Of a DNA stretch of 6,896 bases, positions 6,538 to 6,896 are shown piece after piece. The notes beneath the pieces are model-generated. The model did not search any database. It was not told the origin of the DNA and worked only from the letters and a program-made list of their open reading frames with translations. Both the position numbers and the translations under genes were made by a program. Numbering within the stretch: the first letter of the stretch is position 1; each line of letters opens with the position of its first letter. This DNA comes from an uncultured Saprospiraceae bacterium (GTDB taxonomy: Bacteria; Bacteroidota; Bacteroidia; Chitinophagales; Saprospiraceae), in NCBI GenBank assembly GCA_905479665.1, contig CAJQNM010000434.1:1-6896 (forward strand), given 5' to 3'.

Positions 6538-6896
6538 GAATCCTGGAAAAACTAGGCTTATTTTTGGCGGCGTTGGGCATCATGCTTTTCACCTACACCT
6601 TGGTGATAAGTGGCTACACTTACAAAGCAGATTCGCTCACCGGTTTACCTGAATACCATCAGAGCGAGATCGATAAAGCGGTAGCAGCGCAAAGGCTAAA
6701 CAAGGAATACAGTTCTGGCCTCGCGTTTGCCAAGGACTTTAAGCAGGTGCTGAAGAGCAGCCAAGAGGCGCTGGCAGCGAAAGCCGCAGATGGTATTCCT
6801 GATGGTGTTGCGGAATGGGATTTCAAGCTCAGTGATAACACGATAGGTGAATATACGAAGCAGGCCTCTCGAGGGGCATTGTCCGGTCCGGTCAAA
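6534..6896 (+). CDS. Membrane-anchored protein of unknown function, 3' end cut by window edge
   Basis: The frame is open from the ATG at 6534 to the right edge (121 codons), with codon use like its neighbours. The start overlaps the oxidoreductase stop by 4 nt. The N-terminus reads MRILEKLGLFLAALGIMLFTYTLVISGYTY: a short charged head, then one hydrophobic segment at about residues 7-28 that is too long for a typical signal peptide and lacks a clear cleavage site. A signal-anchor is therefore most likely. The following 90 or so residues are polar and partly helical, rich in Ala, Lys, Gln and Glu (for example KAVAAQRLNKEY), with no Cys and no motif I recognise. Coupling to a flavoprotein suggests that an electron-transfer domain, such as ferredoxin-type 4Fe-4S, could follow beyond the window, but nothing visible shows it. 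That it is a real gene is well supported; its function is not. Confidence 0.75.
   Translation, partial: MRILEKLGLFLAALGIMLFTYTLVISGYTYKADSLTGLPEYHQSEIDKAVAAQRLNKEYSSGLAFAKDFKQVLKSSQEALAAKAADGIPDGVAEWDFKLSDNTIGEYTKQASRGALSGPVK

Noticed and set aside
6659..6895. A 78-codon open frame on the minus strand at the right edge
   Set aside because: It is opposite the plus-strand frame that overlaps the oxidoreductase stop and begins with a clear membrane anchor. The plus-strand gene is much better supported.

Overview
The window looks like chromosomal DNA of a member of the Bacteroidota, possibly a Saprospiria- or Chitinophagia-like lineage (the finer placement is a guess). The evidence is a secreted protein with a C-terminal type IX secretion (T9SS) sorting domain, a RicT/PSP1 protein with the Cys-rich N-terminus I associate with this phylum, start codons without clear Shine-Dalgarno sequences, and moderate GC content. 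Nothing suggests a mobile element, phage, CRISPR array, IS or recent transfer.

Layout. Positions 1-3558, minus strand, read from right to left: holB (DNA polymerase III delta'), then ricT (PSP1-domain Fe-S protein) overlapping it by 4 nt (ATGA), then lpd (dihydrolipoamide dehydrogenase) 33 nt further on, running off the left edge. This is very probably one operon. Positions 3559-3875 form a divergent intergenic region with no recognisable RNA gene or promoter. It holds a 13-bp perfect palindrome and one doubtful 39-codon hydrophobic ORF. Positions 3876-4283, plus strand: a 6-pyruvoyl-tetrahydropterin synthase/QueD family enzyme whose motif spacing matches the eukaryotic BH4-type enzyme rather than classical QueD. 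Positions 4305-4982, minus strand: a short T9SS cargo protein, convergent with the pterin gene. Positions 5188-6537, plus strand: an FAD/NAD(P)-dependent oxidoreductase, overlapping by 4 nt (ATGA) the start of a membrane-anchored protein of unknown function that runs off the right edge.

How the genes relate. The left operon joins replication (clamp loader), an RNA-decay/Fe-S regulator and central carbon metabolism, so its members probably share expression rather than a pathway. The right-hand pair is the best candidate for an undescribed functional unit: a soluble flavoprotein translationally coupled to a single-pass membrane protein, which suggests an electron-transfer partnership. The window ends before the partner's main domain, so this cannot be settled here. 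Overall the window is mostly ordinary core genome. I do not see a clear novel defence or mobile system.
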